Below are positions 49,801-60,800 of a DNA stretch of 64,000 nucleotides, in pieces. How positions within the stretch are numbered: the first letter of the stretch is position 1; each line of letters starts with the position of its first letter. A program made the translations under genes and the position numbers. The notes beneath the pieces are model-generated. The model saw nothing but the letters and a program-made list of their open reading frames with translations. It made no database searches and was not told where the DNA came from. This stretch comes from Nereocystis luetkeana (Eukaryota; Sar; Phaeophyceae; Laminariales; Laminariaceae): contig JARUPZ010000023.1 in NCBI GenBank assembly GCA_031213475.1, forward strand, positions 9,070,157 to 9,134,156, in the 5' to 3' direction.

Positions 49801-51382
49801 TTCGCGGCTTTTCCACAGCTCGAAGTACGTAGACGCCCCTCTACTGTAGTAGAAAAACCGACATCATGAAGCGCACGAGACTGGGGAAGCGCTCGTGGGC
49901 GGGGGGGAGTTGGGATTCTCCAGCATGCCGATTCAGACGGACGGATATACCGGCACGGCGTCTGTTTCGGTCATCGAGTTTTTTTGTATGTCATACGTCG
50001 TATTTAAACCTCACTCCTGTGTGACAAGGCGTTAAATCGTGCTTGCCACAGTTGTCGTATCCACCTCATTTTTCCCCGCGAGGATCACGGTTCGCTCCTA
50101 TCCCCGAATACACCCCCTCCCCCCACCCCCACCCCCACCCCCACCACGAACACGCTCATCCACCCCCCCTTGAAAAAGGAGCAGTGCTCCATCTCGAAAG
50201 AGAGATGTGGTCAATGGTCACATGACTAAGGCAAGCAACGCATGAATTCCCCCCCGACCCGAGTCCATGCCCCCGCCATCCCCCTTCCCCCTGGTGGGTC
50301 TGTCAGACCCACGACCCGATGCGTGGCATATACGACGCCGTTTACAGACCCAATGTGCCTCCGTCGGGACTCGAGCCTTCCTCCCCGCCTGCACCCAAGG
50401 CGGGATCGGAAGCCGCGGGTGTACATGCCACCATCCTCTCTGCTGTCGCTATGGCCGCCGCCGCCGCCTCTGGGATCGGGGATCCTGCACCCAAACATAC
50501 TCGTGAGGGTATTGAGGCGGAGAGGGGTCGGGGCGACGAGAGTAGTGGGAAAGAGGCCGGGCGTGGTGTGACGCCCTTTCTTCCGGACGAACGGCTTACG
50601 CTGGAAGAGGCTGTCTGGATGTACACAGCAGGGGGTGCCGTTGCTGCGGGCGTCGAGGATAGGCTCGGAGTCATTCGGCCGGGGTCCTTGGCCGACCTTA
50701 CGATCATTGACGTCGAAGGGGGGGCAGCAGGACTGCTAAAACACCCAAGGTCGGTGTGTGTGCGCCGGATACTTAAGAAACGCGAACACGATGCGTTGTT
50801 GTGTTTATTGCTTCGTTCGTCAGAGCTTTCGCGTGTGCCAACAAATAAATGCTTCCCACACACCTGGCAGGGGTGCCTGCATCCGCTGCTGATATCGGTT
50901 GTGGTTTAGAGTATTTGAAGCACGCGGACGTCGCGCGGTCGGCTGTGAAACTATTGCAGTAGTTACCCCCGTGGCGTTGTCTCGGGTCCGGCACGCTCCT
51001 GCGTACTGTCATTGATTGCATCTTTTATTTTAGCTAATCCGCAAATTCGAGATATTTGCACACACCATCCCCCCCTCCCCCCCCCTCAAATCTCCTCCAT
51101 GTGAGTAGCCTTATCGTGGAGGCCAAGGTTTCCCAAGTTTGGGTAGGCGGGTCGTGTCGCTGGAACGCCGCCACCGATTCTCCGAAGGGATCGAGGGGCA
51201 TCGACGAAAAGAAAGCGGTCTCGCAAGGGTCGCTTTCTGGGAGCGGATTCCCAGGCAAGAACGGGCGGAGGCGCAAACGAGTTGAAGAAAGCGACCGTAG
51301 CAGCAACAGCAGCAGCAGCAACAGCAACACGTGGTTGTTGGGTGGTCCCCGGCGCATCGGTCGGTGCCGATGCTGCTCTTAA
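37839..51382 (+). CDS. YtcJ-type metal-dependent amidohydrolase, 12 exons, 758 aa
   Basis: Exons: 37839-38002, 43667-43756, 44464-44560, 44929-45323, 45803-45905, 46564-46855, 47259-47347, 48153-48287, 49072-49178, 49446-49533, 50307-50749, 51109-51382. All introns are GT-AG, all phases match and the exons sum to 2277 nt. The start [12 protein letters not shown] is the usual amidohydrolase N-terminal strand. Metal ligands visible: H76 and H78 ([10 protein letters not shown]), H424 (VHAIGDRA), H453 (THCQ) and D516 (SSDAPIE); also K373 in KLFADGS and W122 in [17 protein letters not shown] and [11 protein letters not shown] are further family signatures. Members hydrolyse amide-type bonds; the substrate cannot be told. 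It exceeds the usual length of about 550 aa because of acidic or Ala/Pro-rich inserts in exons 4, 6 and 11 and a Ser/Arg-rich tail. No signal peptide; probably cytosolic. The last acceptor could be three bases earlier. Confidence 0.93.
39352..39712 (-). repeat. tRNA-derived SINE, family 1, reverse copy
   Basis: The reversed head (CACCTGGGGCTCGAACCCAG to CACCGGGGC, 39638-39705) and body (CTACCCACGCTGCAAGGCGC) match the plus copy at 8403-8755 closely. It lies inside the TIR element. Confidence 0.8.
41119..41210. repeat. 18-bp minisatellite, about 5 units
   Basis: Units of the type GCTGAGGCACCGCCGCTC follow each other with few changes. In frame they give Ala/Glu/Pro or Ser/Gly repeats on either strand, which I treat as non-coding. 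Confidence 0.85.
41560..41862 (+). repeat. SINE family 1, diverged copy
   Basis: It shares GCGATAAAAATGAAGGCACG (41705-41724) and the tail ATAATGATACGTACCGGTAG with the other copies. The head is barely recognisable. It lies just outside the TIR element in intron 1. Confidence 0.55.
43155..43465 (-). repeat. GATC-rich dispersed repeat, copy 2
   Basis: In reverse orientation this shares with 32343-32636 the words GATCATGCAGATTAT, TGCCGTTGT and CTGCATATA-type palindromes. It lies near the end of amidohydrolase intron 1, 200 bp before exon 2. Confidence 0.55.
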
Positions 51383-51478
51383 CCCTTTTTTACAAGTGCA
51401 TCGTACAGGAACGTATATTTCACTATCATTCCAAGTAATCTGTCTCCGAACCGGGAGCTCAGTCCTAAAGGGATTAAA
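51375..51478. mobile_element. MITE-like element at the amidohydrolase 3' end
   Basis: TTAACCCTTTTTTACAAGTG on the left and CAGTCCTAAAGGGATTAA on the right resemble MITE family B ends. It overlaps the stop codon region (TAA at 51380-51382), so the stop may be provided by the insertion. Confidence 0.5.
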
Positions 51479-51499
51479 AAAAATGTTTTTGAAGTGCAC

Positions 51500-53400
51500 T
51501 TGGAATGTGTCTGAAAAAGGCATCACGGGTTGCTTTGAATATTTTAGTTTTATTCTTTGTTTTGTTGTGTTTCTCTCCTTCGTGGTTTCATTGGTGTAAA
51601 GAGCTGCTGTAGTGCAGGGTGGGTAGGTAACGCGCAACATATTATACACGCAGTGGCCCCTCATCAGGGTGGGTTTCTTCTTTTTTTTGAGTGGCCGATA
51701 GCAGGGTCTCGCGCTGCCGACGGCGCAACGCGATATATCGAGTCGAGCCACACTCGGAAATGGGTATTTTAACGGTCAATGCACCACAACTGCACGTGTA
51801 CATGCGTAGAAGCGCCTCCCCGTATTTTTTCCGGGTGCTGATCGGTCCACTCTGCCGATCTCCGTGGATAGACGAACGCAAGAATGAAATGGCATCGCGG
51901 CGTTGGAATGACAGCGAGTCGTCGTTGTGTAGGGTCGGACGACGGGATGCTCGAAATCAAGCGTGTCTTCCTTCCCTTGAAAAATAAGGTATTGACGGAT
52001 CGACGATGGTCGAATTCAGGCGCGTCTTCCTCGCCTTGACCAAAACGTATTGACAGGCCGACGTTCGGGTCGGCGCGGAGTGGCGCCCGAAGGACCCATG
52101 GGATCTGTTGACGGCGGAGGGAGAGGGGGGGGTGTACTCGATATCATGCATGGCCGTACAGTAGTAGTCGTATGACCGTAGACCGGAGGGAGGGAATGGG
52201 GAGGGGATTCTGCTTCTGCCTAAAAAACTGACGACTGTGGGTATGACTATCGTTGTAATGGTGCGTGCCTTTCCACCGCCGGAAGTAGTTACAGGAGCTT
52301 AGGACTGCCCGGGCCCCCTCGCTCGCCTTCTAGATACCTCCAGTGCCTGCACTTCGTTTTACCTTTGTGTTCTCTCTTGTTTTCGCTCCTTTCTCTAATG
52401 TCATTATTTTTTCTCGTGATTCTCTCTCTTTCTTTCCTCTCTTCTGTCTTTCTTTTTCCTGTTTAACTCTTCTTTTTGCGTGTTTTTTACCCGCGTACGT
52501 ATTCATAGCTGGCTCTCCCTGTTGATGGGCTTTGCTTTTGGTGTCTGATCGGCTCGCTTCCCTCCCCCAGTCTACCTGCCTGCGAGTATGCAAGTCTGCG
52601 TAATCGCTTGCGTTTTTTGCTTGCGTAACGTCTTGCGAATTACCTTACGTATTGTCATGTTTTCCTGCCTTTCTCCTTTTTCTCCGTTTCTACTTTTCGT
52701 TTGGATTTTGACTTGATTTGGTTTGATTTGATTCGATGTGCTAAGTTTCGTTGTTCTTCGTATGCGGTCCCCTTAGCTTTGATTGCAAGTGGTACAATCT
52801 ATGCATTTGGTGCCATACGTACACTGATCTTCACATTGTTTTTTTTTCTTGCACTCCAGAGTGTCCTGTGACGGTAGACTAGAGTTTTGGCGATTAGTTG
52901 ATGTGAGAACAACAACAGACAACTGCGCGAGGATTAAACGTAACGTTTTGCAAGTTAGGCTCATTCATATCGGAGAGCGTTTTTTTCATAATTTGGAAAT
53001 AAATGAGATATGCATCAATATACGGAGGCATTATGTCGCTATCCGTGAATTCTCCAGAAGCAAAAGAATCAAGTTCGTTAAATTTCACATATTTGGGAAA
53101 AAAAAATGAGGAAGATATGCAAGATTGAAAAATTGCGCGAAAAAAATGTCGAAATTATGGAAAAAGCTCTTCGACAAGAATGACCCTTACTCAGGGGAAA
53201 TGTCTGCACCTGGCAACACCCCACATGGGTCCGATTGAGTGCCCCCGAGGGGGGTAAAAACACTGATTTCAAGGCACGCGCTTTATGTGCTGCCGGCACA
53301 TGTTGTGTTGTTTCGTCGGCTTTGCAATAACCCGCGGGGGCTCCAGGGAGCCCATACGAGGCCTATAGAACGGAGCTAACCCCTGATTCATAGTGTGGTC
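51500..53400. other. Spacer between convergent genes
   Basis: Both flanking genes end into this interval. It has a tandem duplication of about 57 bp (51950-52062), a copy of the GATATCATGCATGGCCGTA repeat (52120-52190) and T/C-rich stretches (52340-52700). No gene is supported. Confidence 0.5.
52120..52190. repeat. GATATCATGCATGGCCGTA repeat, copy 1
   Basis: A G-run followed by GTGTACTCGATATCATGCAT and GGCCGTA recurs at 55365-55475 (twice, the second diverged), 56578-56640 and, shortened, near 57635. The copies share orientation and lie in the 3' spacer or in introns of the zinc-finger gene and just upstream of it. Confidence 0.65.
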
Positions 53401-53407
53401 ATGGTTA

Positions 53408-56400
53408 TCATGATGAGACCCCTGCCCGCCAGAGAGCCCCAGCCCCTCTCTTTCCCGGCTTCTTGAGAGCGTTGAGAAACACTGCCACGTTGACGATATC
53501 GGCGGCAAGGAAGAGCTCGTTGAGGTACGCCCTGTCATCAAAACGAAAAGAAGACAGAGTATATGCAGGTGGCGAGGGGCGTCTACGTCGTTGCCGAGGG
53601 CGAAAAAACGAACTGAACCAAGCAAAAGTGCAACGAACGTGCGCGAGTGCTTGTGTCCTTGTTGTAGACTCTACCATCGATAGACTGATAAGAGGAGCGG
53701 TGTCTTCTGCTCTTGAGTTAACGATGTTTTAGCGGTGAAAAAAACTACTGCTGTACAGTAACACAGCCGTCGAATAAACACTCGGAAGTGTGTCGTGGCA
53801 TCGAGCCTTTGCTCACGCTACGCCAAATCCGCGTAGCGAGCAATACAAGAGGAGATATTCGACATATATATACATGGTCTCCTGCGAGCTTTATTACAGC
53901 ACGGAGTGTATAGCTATGCTACCAGGTACTGCTGTGTAAGGTATATCCTTCGCTAGCTGTGCTCGTAGCTACTGCATAGTTCCAAAGCGTACAAACATCA
54001 ATTTCACATGCAACCGTACCAACTCGACAAGTAAGTGCAAAAGGAGCGCCTGGCAAATACACGTCCGCAATAAAACATACCTTCCGTCGGACATTCGTTT
54101 GGCAGCCAAGAGCGTATTCCCCTCAGACTCGGCAAACGCCAGTAGGGCTATTTCCGGGTCTTCGATGCGCGTCAAAATCATCACCTGTGGGCGGGTGATA
54201 GGACACGTTGGGGCGGGTCGGCGGGAGAGGAAGAACGGGAGGCAGGTCCATGTAGTAGAAGGAGGCAACGCTATGCCACCAAGCGTTGCAGCATGCCTTC
54301 GGGGGCTAGGATGGGAGCTAGAGGTGGGCGAAGAAAAACATATCGTGCGTGGGCGGAGATAATACCGTATCAGATTGTTGCCGGTAGTAGTGGCGTTAAT
54401 AGCTGGGGTGTCGCGCTTCAATCTTGCGTTTTTTTTCGACATCAAGTCACATTTTTGCATTGCATCTCGGTTCTAACGTACTTCCATACCAGTACCTGGT
54501 ATGTTAGAAGGTATCGATAGTATTGCCCGCTTCTAATGCCTCGAATCGTCCCCACCCCCGACCGCTCGGCGTACGCGTCGTCCCGTCTACGAACAAACGT
54601 GCCTGGTTGAAGAATTATCTGAAATATTTTCGAGGGACCCTCTTACCTTTCCAACGCTTCGAACCACTTCAATCTTGGGCGTTCGAGCCATCACCTGCGG
54701 TATGAGATTCAAAGGAAATACGGGCCAGGAACAGAACACCGCTTCTGTTTGGTGCTAGCAAATACATTCATGCTGTGAGACCGATGTGTTATTTGTTATC
54801 TTGAAGCATAGGTCGGCAAGGTCGAAAAATCGACCAAACAACGATGAAGCAGACCAAATGAAGACTTGACATGGTACCCAGCCGAACATACTGGCATCGA
54901 ACTTTGCGTTTTAGTGTTGTACGTCGACGCGCCTACAGGTTTTCCGCATCCAGCGATCCCCCCCGCCAAAGAAAACCAAAATGAGTTCAAGCCTCAAGCC
55001 ACCGCGCGCCCTCCCGATACCCCTTCCGCTACGCCCAGGGTTGCTGTCCAAGGTACTACGATGTAGTCCATCGTGCACACCTTTTCGATGGACGCCTCCC
55101 ACGCGTCCACGAACGCCTCGCAATTCTTTAGGTGGTCTCGTCTTTCGACGAGCGGAAGTGAACCTTGGCCGCAGGCACATGTCCAGCTTTTCTTCCTACA
55201 CAGTGACGAGGCATGCTCCTCCAGTTGCCGGGCTGGAAGAGAGTCGCCGCAGGAGCGGCACCGCACCTGGCGCTCCTGGCACTCTCTCTCCTGTGGACGC
55301 CAGCATCGTGTGCCCATCAAGCAACCGGTAGTATGAGGGTTATAAGCTCTGACTGGTGTCATAAAGTCGGGGGGGGAAGGGGTGTAATCGATATCATGCA
55401 TGGCCGTAGTCATATGACCACAGACCCTCGCACCCCGGGGGGGGGGGCGTACTTGGTGTCATGCATGGCTTTACATCTGGACAATTTTGGTTGTCGTGCT
55501 GTGCAAAACCCCTTACGCAAGGCCACTCTCGGGAAGGGAAGGGAGGGGGGGGGGGCAAGCATACCCCCCAAGGCATCACGATCGGGTGGCCCCGATATGC
55601 AGCACAATCTTCGCTGTTACGGCGATAGTGCCGCTGGGTGTAGGAACGGTAAGCAGTGCATTAGAGCGCATTTTCTTCATTGGCGCACGTTTTTGAGGGC
55701 TACGTACGGCTGCTGCCCTTGCAAGTTTTGCACGCCAAAGAACGCCAGAATAGTCGCGGTCTGAGAGAAAAAAACGTTTTTGAAATCGTATTCTACCCTC
55801 TCGACCTTGCCACTACGTCCCCTGCGGCAGTCGCCTCCCCGAATGTTCGTTACCTCGTGCCTTCTGAGCTCGTCGGCGAAACAGTAGTCCCCGCATGCCT
55901 CGCAAGGCACGACCCTGCGCGCGCAACCCCCATCCTTTTCGTGGTTCGCGAAATTGCTCATCATCACCGGTTCCCCGCATCGTGTGCAATTCCGGCGGCG
56001 ATTTGGGCACGCATCTTCGAGGTGGCGCTCTCGGGCGGCGGGCAGTATGAGACGCGAGCACAGCGGACACGGAACGAGTCTGCAGGTTGAACGTATGTGC
56101 CGCTCTATCTGAGCGATTTCCACGAACTCCGCGCACTCTGGACATCTGAAAGAAACCCACGGGTAGGTCATACAGCGGGGCAGTCCGGCGCAGACAGACA
56201 GCAGCAGTGCGTGCGTTTATTGCTGAGTCCGCGGGGCATACAGAAAGGACTGACGAGACGGCAAAACACCACCCCCTCCTAAAATGACTAAATGTCCATG
56301 GGGGGTTATATCATTTGTTCCCTGCTGGTCGTCTGTCCTCCTCGTACGCGGAGCCACGGAGGCTTTTGGTTGCCTCAAGCAATCGCTTGCGCCGGACCGC

Positions 56401-57574
56401 TATCCACTACGTCTATTTTGATGGAACGCGCTACGCGTTAGTACAACACCGCCTCGCGAAGCGCACCGGGACACGAAAGCGCACTTGGGCACAGTGGATC
56501 TCGATAGTTTCGTTTCGAGGAAGACGTGCGCAGTGCACAATAAGTCGCACGAATGGTAGAGGTGAGCGCGCTAATTGAAGGGGGGGGGGAGGTGTACTCA
56601 CATCACGCATAGCCGTAGTATTAAGGGCGTAGACGCGTGTATCCCTACAACGTCGGGACGGAGCACGTCGGGTTTTCACCGACCAGGCAGACATTGCTTG
56701 CACCAAGGGCAAAGCGCCGCGAGGTGTTGGGCGAGTCGCACGAGCTGAATGAGGGGGGCGGTGCACCACCAATAGGATACATCATCACAACCCCCCACCC
56801 CCCGAATAGGTTGATTGTAGCACTAGAGATACCGAGCAGAAAAAAACATTTTCGGTGCGGATGGGTCACTGTTACCTCAATTTTCTGGAAACGTCTCCCT
56901 TCTCAGCTCCACTGCCGTCACCACTATCATCGTAGCCAATTTTGCTCGTGTCTCGGCAGCCAGTCGGCGGCGACGGCGCAGGCGGCCCCAATCTCACTTC
57001 CAGAGACGGGGTGAGCGAGGAGGCGCGCCTGATCCCTGACGGGAAGGACACGCTGAACTGAACAAATACGGCAAAAGCGGCACCCGAGACGACCGATGGT
57101 TGAAAAAAAGTCTTCATATGAAATGATGAACATTCGTCGACGTTCGCGAAATGGGAAAAATCATTGGCGGACATGGCTGAAGATGATGACTGATGATGTG
57201 ATGATGGTGACAATGACGATGATGATAATGATGGCAATGGCAATGACGATGATGATGATGACGATGATGAGGATGATGATGTTCTCACATTAGCTCCTTC
57301 TCCTTGGAATTTGTCTCGTGACCGGGTAACTACGTAGCTCTAGACCATGTACCCCGTACCAGTATGTGCGAACGGTCCAGTCTGCAGTGCACTCTATAAA
57401 TCTTACTTGTTGTGTTCGGAGGCAAGGCTCACGCCCGGGGTGTGGCGTCAGATGCGGTAGCGGGGCGCTCAGTTGGGCGAAAGACAAGCCACCACTCCTT
57501 CCGCCGGTGTCGTCACCCGAAAACGACAGGTTGTGGATGCTATGGTCGTCTTGAGATGTGTGCATAGGATCCAT
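53408..57574 (-). CDS. TRAF-type zinc-finger protein, 7 exons, 336 aa
   Basis: Exons on the minus strand: 57574-57407, 56744-56680, 56145-55854, 55290-55081, 54694-54647, 54184-54081, 53531-53408; every junction is GT-AG and in phase, with ATG at 57574 and TGA at 53410-53408. After an unremarkable N-terminus, residues about 65-255 are Cys/His-rich: CPWCKQC, CPECAEF, CPLCSRLILPAARERHLEDAC, CTRCGEP with a later H and C, CEACGDYC, CRSCGDSL and CACGQG with RRDHLKNC. This repeating CxxC..H..C pattern is that of TRAF-type zinc fingers, which bind proteins in signalling or ubiquitin-linked complexes. The C-terminal 90 residues are helical-looking (DPEIALLAFAESEGN, AYLNELFLAADIV) and recall a UBA-like bundle, but I cannot assign it. 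There is no RING or MATH domain. Exons 1 and 2 are less certain than the rest. Confidence 0.83.
55365..55475. repeat. GATATCATGCATGGCCGTA repeat, copy 2
   Basis: Two versions follow each other: GTGTAATCGATATCATGCAT and GCGTACTTGGTGTCATGCAT, each preceded by a G-run. They lie in the intron between exons 3 and 4 of the zinc-finger gene, 75 bp from exon 4. Confidence 0.7.
57180..57285. repeat. GAT/GAC microsatellite
   Basis: Degenerate GATGAT/GACGAT triplets in intron 1 of the zinc-finger gene. On the minus strand they read as a poly-Ser ORF, which I reject. Confidence 0.85.
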
Positions 57575-57872
57575 GGCCTATCATCCAGCAGTGCGGTCAA
57601 GAGAACATGCAGGTCAAATGCGGGGACGGGGAATCGAGGGGGGCGTACTCAACACTACTATAAAAATAGGCATTGGTCGGAGGGGCGGGGGCGACGACGG
57701 TGGCAAAATAAACAACCGGGTCGCGTTTGAGATGTCGACTCTTCCTGCCAGCCGACTCGATTGCCCGTGTTTTCTATGGATGATCCGTATACTCCTACAG
57801 TAGTTCGCTCTCCTTCGAGAAACTCCAAACGTCTCACGTTTTGTGAGAACATCGACCAACTGCCGGGTCCCA

Positions 57873-60800
57873 TCAAATTTGGGTCACGAATAGCCATGCA
57901 ACAGTGTCCCACAAACTCGTCGACGGGATAATATTCTTGCCAAAGGAAACAAAATACATTGTGGACGGCCCAACCTTCAAGGTGAAGCTCTTATAATCGT
58001 CCTGGTGGTCTAATTTTTCCAGCCTCTCGTCTCTCGAGGCCTCCTCCTTCTTCAGGCGCAATTCTTCCATCCTAGCAGCGCGCGCACGATTTTTTCTGTC
58101 CCTCCTCTCGGCCGGGGTTAGAGGCCCTACGGTCCGACGTTCGTCTCCATCAAGACCCCCACCGCCCGCCCCGTCCGCGTCCGGCTGATCAGCTGTTGGT
58201 GAGTGGCCTGACACCGGCGGACTTCGCTTTTTCTCTTTCTTGGTTTTGGCCTGACCATGTTAGTTTGCGCCGAAGGTGTTCGCGCGTCGCAAGGTATGGG
58301 TAATCCATCAATCCAGACAACAAACTGGAGCGTCGACAATTTACATTGCTACAGGCATGGTCGTGGTCGAAGTTGAGCGCGTAGTCTAACGGGAGCCGCC
58401 GTGCTCTGGCCACGCAATGATGGTCTGATGTCAGTATTGGAGGACGAATTGAGCCCGACAAGGCGCCATATAGAAGAAAACACACAACACACACGCAAGC
58501 ACGACAGGAAAAGGCGCTTCTTTGAGACTCGGGGGCGAGCGAACAAGGAGATCGCTATCCTTCACCGAATGCCACACACGGTAGGGCTCAGGGCTTACAT
58601 CGAGGCCGTTATTTTAGCGTCAAGAGTAGGCACGAACAGGTATTTCACTTGGCTTTGTTAGTTTTGACGTTTCCATCGCCGCCAAGGCACGACGAAGCAT
58701 CGCTCGCACCAAACGTTAGCGTTATACATACGGCTGCGGCAGGGTTCACCTTTGTCCTGTTTGCTTCATTGTCTTCTTGAGCCGTATTCCCAGCGCTTGC
58801 AACAAATGCTTTCGCAGAAGAGCCCTGTTCCTCGGCCCTTGACGAGGAACTTGCCTGGATAGTCGCTAGCACCTGCTTCTGCGGGACCAGAGAAGGTTTC
58901 GATAAGTACTGGCCTCGTCGTGACGCTTAACCAAGAAATTCTCCCCCCTGGTTCAGGACTATGCTCTCCCCCCACGCTGCTGGGCACCCCACTTGATAGA
59001 TGCACTGCGTACCTATTCACTTCGTATTATATATACCTTGTACAAACAAAGAATATTTCGCTCACGTTGTCTTTGGTTTTGGTATTTTTCTTCCCCGCTT
59101 TGCTCTCGAAGCGTTTGTCGGCGACTTCCTTTCTGTGCTGACGCGATTTGCCCTCCCTTTCCGTTTCACTGCCGCGCCTCCCTTCTTCTTTTTCTTCTTC
59201 TGCTTCTCCTTTTTGGCCCCCAACTGTCTTAAATTCTTCTTTGACACCAATGGGCAGTTTCCCTTTCTTCCCGCCGCTCCGACCGTTCTCAGCACGGGCG
59301 CTCCCAACGGCACTGCTGTTGTCACGTCCCACTTTTTCTGCTGTACGCCCTATGACCACCACGGTAGAGCTGGCATTCTCCTCGACGCTTGCCTCTCCCT
59401 TCGGTTCGACTTCTCCCTCCCCTCGTGAACGACGACGTCCTTTCGCCTCTTTCCGAACGCGCACGCGTTCTCGATTCGCCTCCTCTTCCCGACGAGAGAC
59501 GACGGACGGTGGCACGTAGCCATCTGGCCAGAGGCTGGTTTAAGATTGTACAAGATGCCAAGAATTATTCCACCGTATACAGAGGGGATACTGTGCCCTT
59601 TTTTTGTCGGGTCCCTAACATTGGCCACGGTGAATGGAGGGACTATAGAGTATATTTTTTTCACGCCCCTAGCATGAGGTGCCGACACTTCACTCAAACA
59701 CCGACACCGTGAATAAAAAGAAGGCGGGCAAATCCCCACAAAACAACTCAATGGGCTAAATTAGGTACAAAACAAATGCGATTGGAACACAAACACAACC
59801 GGAGATTGCAAGACGTTGGGTAGTTCTTCAGTTTAGGAAACCAAAGTACTCCCCCCCTCCCTACCGCACTGTAATGGCATGGCGACCGCACTGTACAGGC
59901 GTGTCTACCGCACTGTAGTAGCATGTCTACCGCACTGTAGAGGCTTGTCTACCGCAATGCAGCGGCATGTCTACCGCACTGTAGAGGCATGCCTACCGCC
60001 CTGTAGGGGCATAGTGCTTAAGTGCCGATATAAATACCAAAACGCCGCCTTCTAGAAGACGAGACGGTTCGTTATCCTTTGCACGGCAAGTTTGCTTACG
60101 TCATGACTGTGGGCGTTGTTGAAGAAAAGCAAAGCATCAGCCACCGACAAAAACAAACTAATTGAAATGTGTAGTATCTCTAAGTTCACGTGAGATGCCT
60201 GTTTTGTTCACAACCGACGGAATTACTTATTTGTAGTCATGGGCTCTACCGACGGAAACTAAGTGGTTTGATTCGTTCAGAGGCAGAGAGAATAGAAGAA
60301 CGGCCTCACTCATCCAGTGCCCCCTCCTAGCTTCTCGTGATAGGTGCACGAGTAGAGCGCGGCACTGCTCGGTGCCGATTGATAGGGCTAGAGACTACTG
60401 TAGGCCCACTGTTGTGGTTTCTCTCGCCCACCCGCCTCTTCTTTCGAAGGTGGATGAAGCGGAGCGGCTACATGGTGCTGGCCACACCGTAATATACTTT
60501 ATTATTACGGTAGCGATTCGGGGCTCTCACAAGGAGAGTGGGGTATGCCAATGGTTTCCTACCATTGGGGGTCTCGGTCGCGCAAGACTGCGTTTGTTAG
60601 AGCCCCGGCCAGTCGGCTGGGGGAAGGAAATCCCGGGTACTGGCAGTACGATAGGCAACGAGAGTCAGCGGCCGGTGCCACGGCTCTCGTACCCCGCCAG
60701 TGGACCCCCCCTCGACGTCGCAGAGAATAACAATACCTTGGCAATCCGAAGGATATACCACAAAGTTCTGATTTTTCAGTCGTTTAACCGTGACATACCG

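Noticed and set aside
56872-57288. Minus-strand ORF starting with poly-Ser as the N-terminus of the zinc-finger protein
   Set aside because: The Ser run is the GAT microsatellite, and its end does not join in phase with exon 56744-56680, whereas the ATG exon at 57574-57407 does.
59000-59519. Plus-strand Phe/Pro/Ser-rich ORFs
   Set aside because: They are the antisense of the Lys/Glu-rich exon 6 of the EH-domain gene.
59861-60014. CRISPR array
   Set aside because: Units are contiguous 22-mers with no unique spacers, in an intron of a eukaryotic gene.
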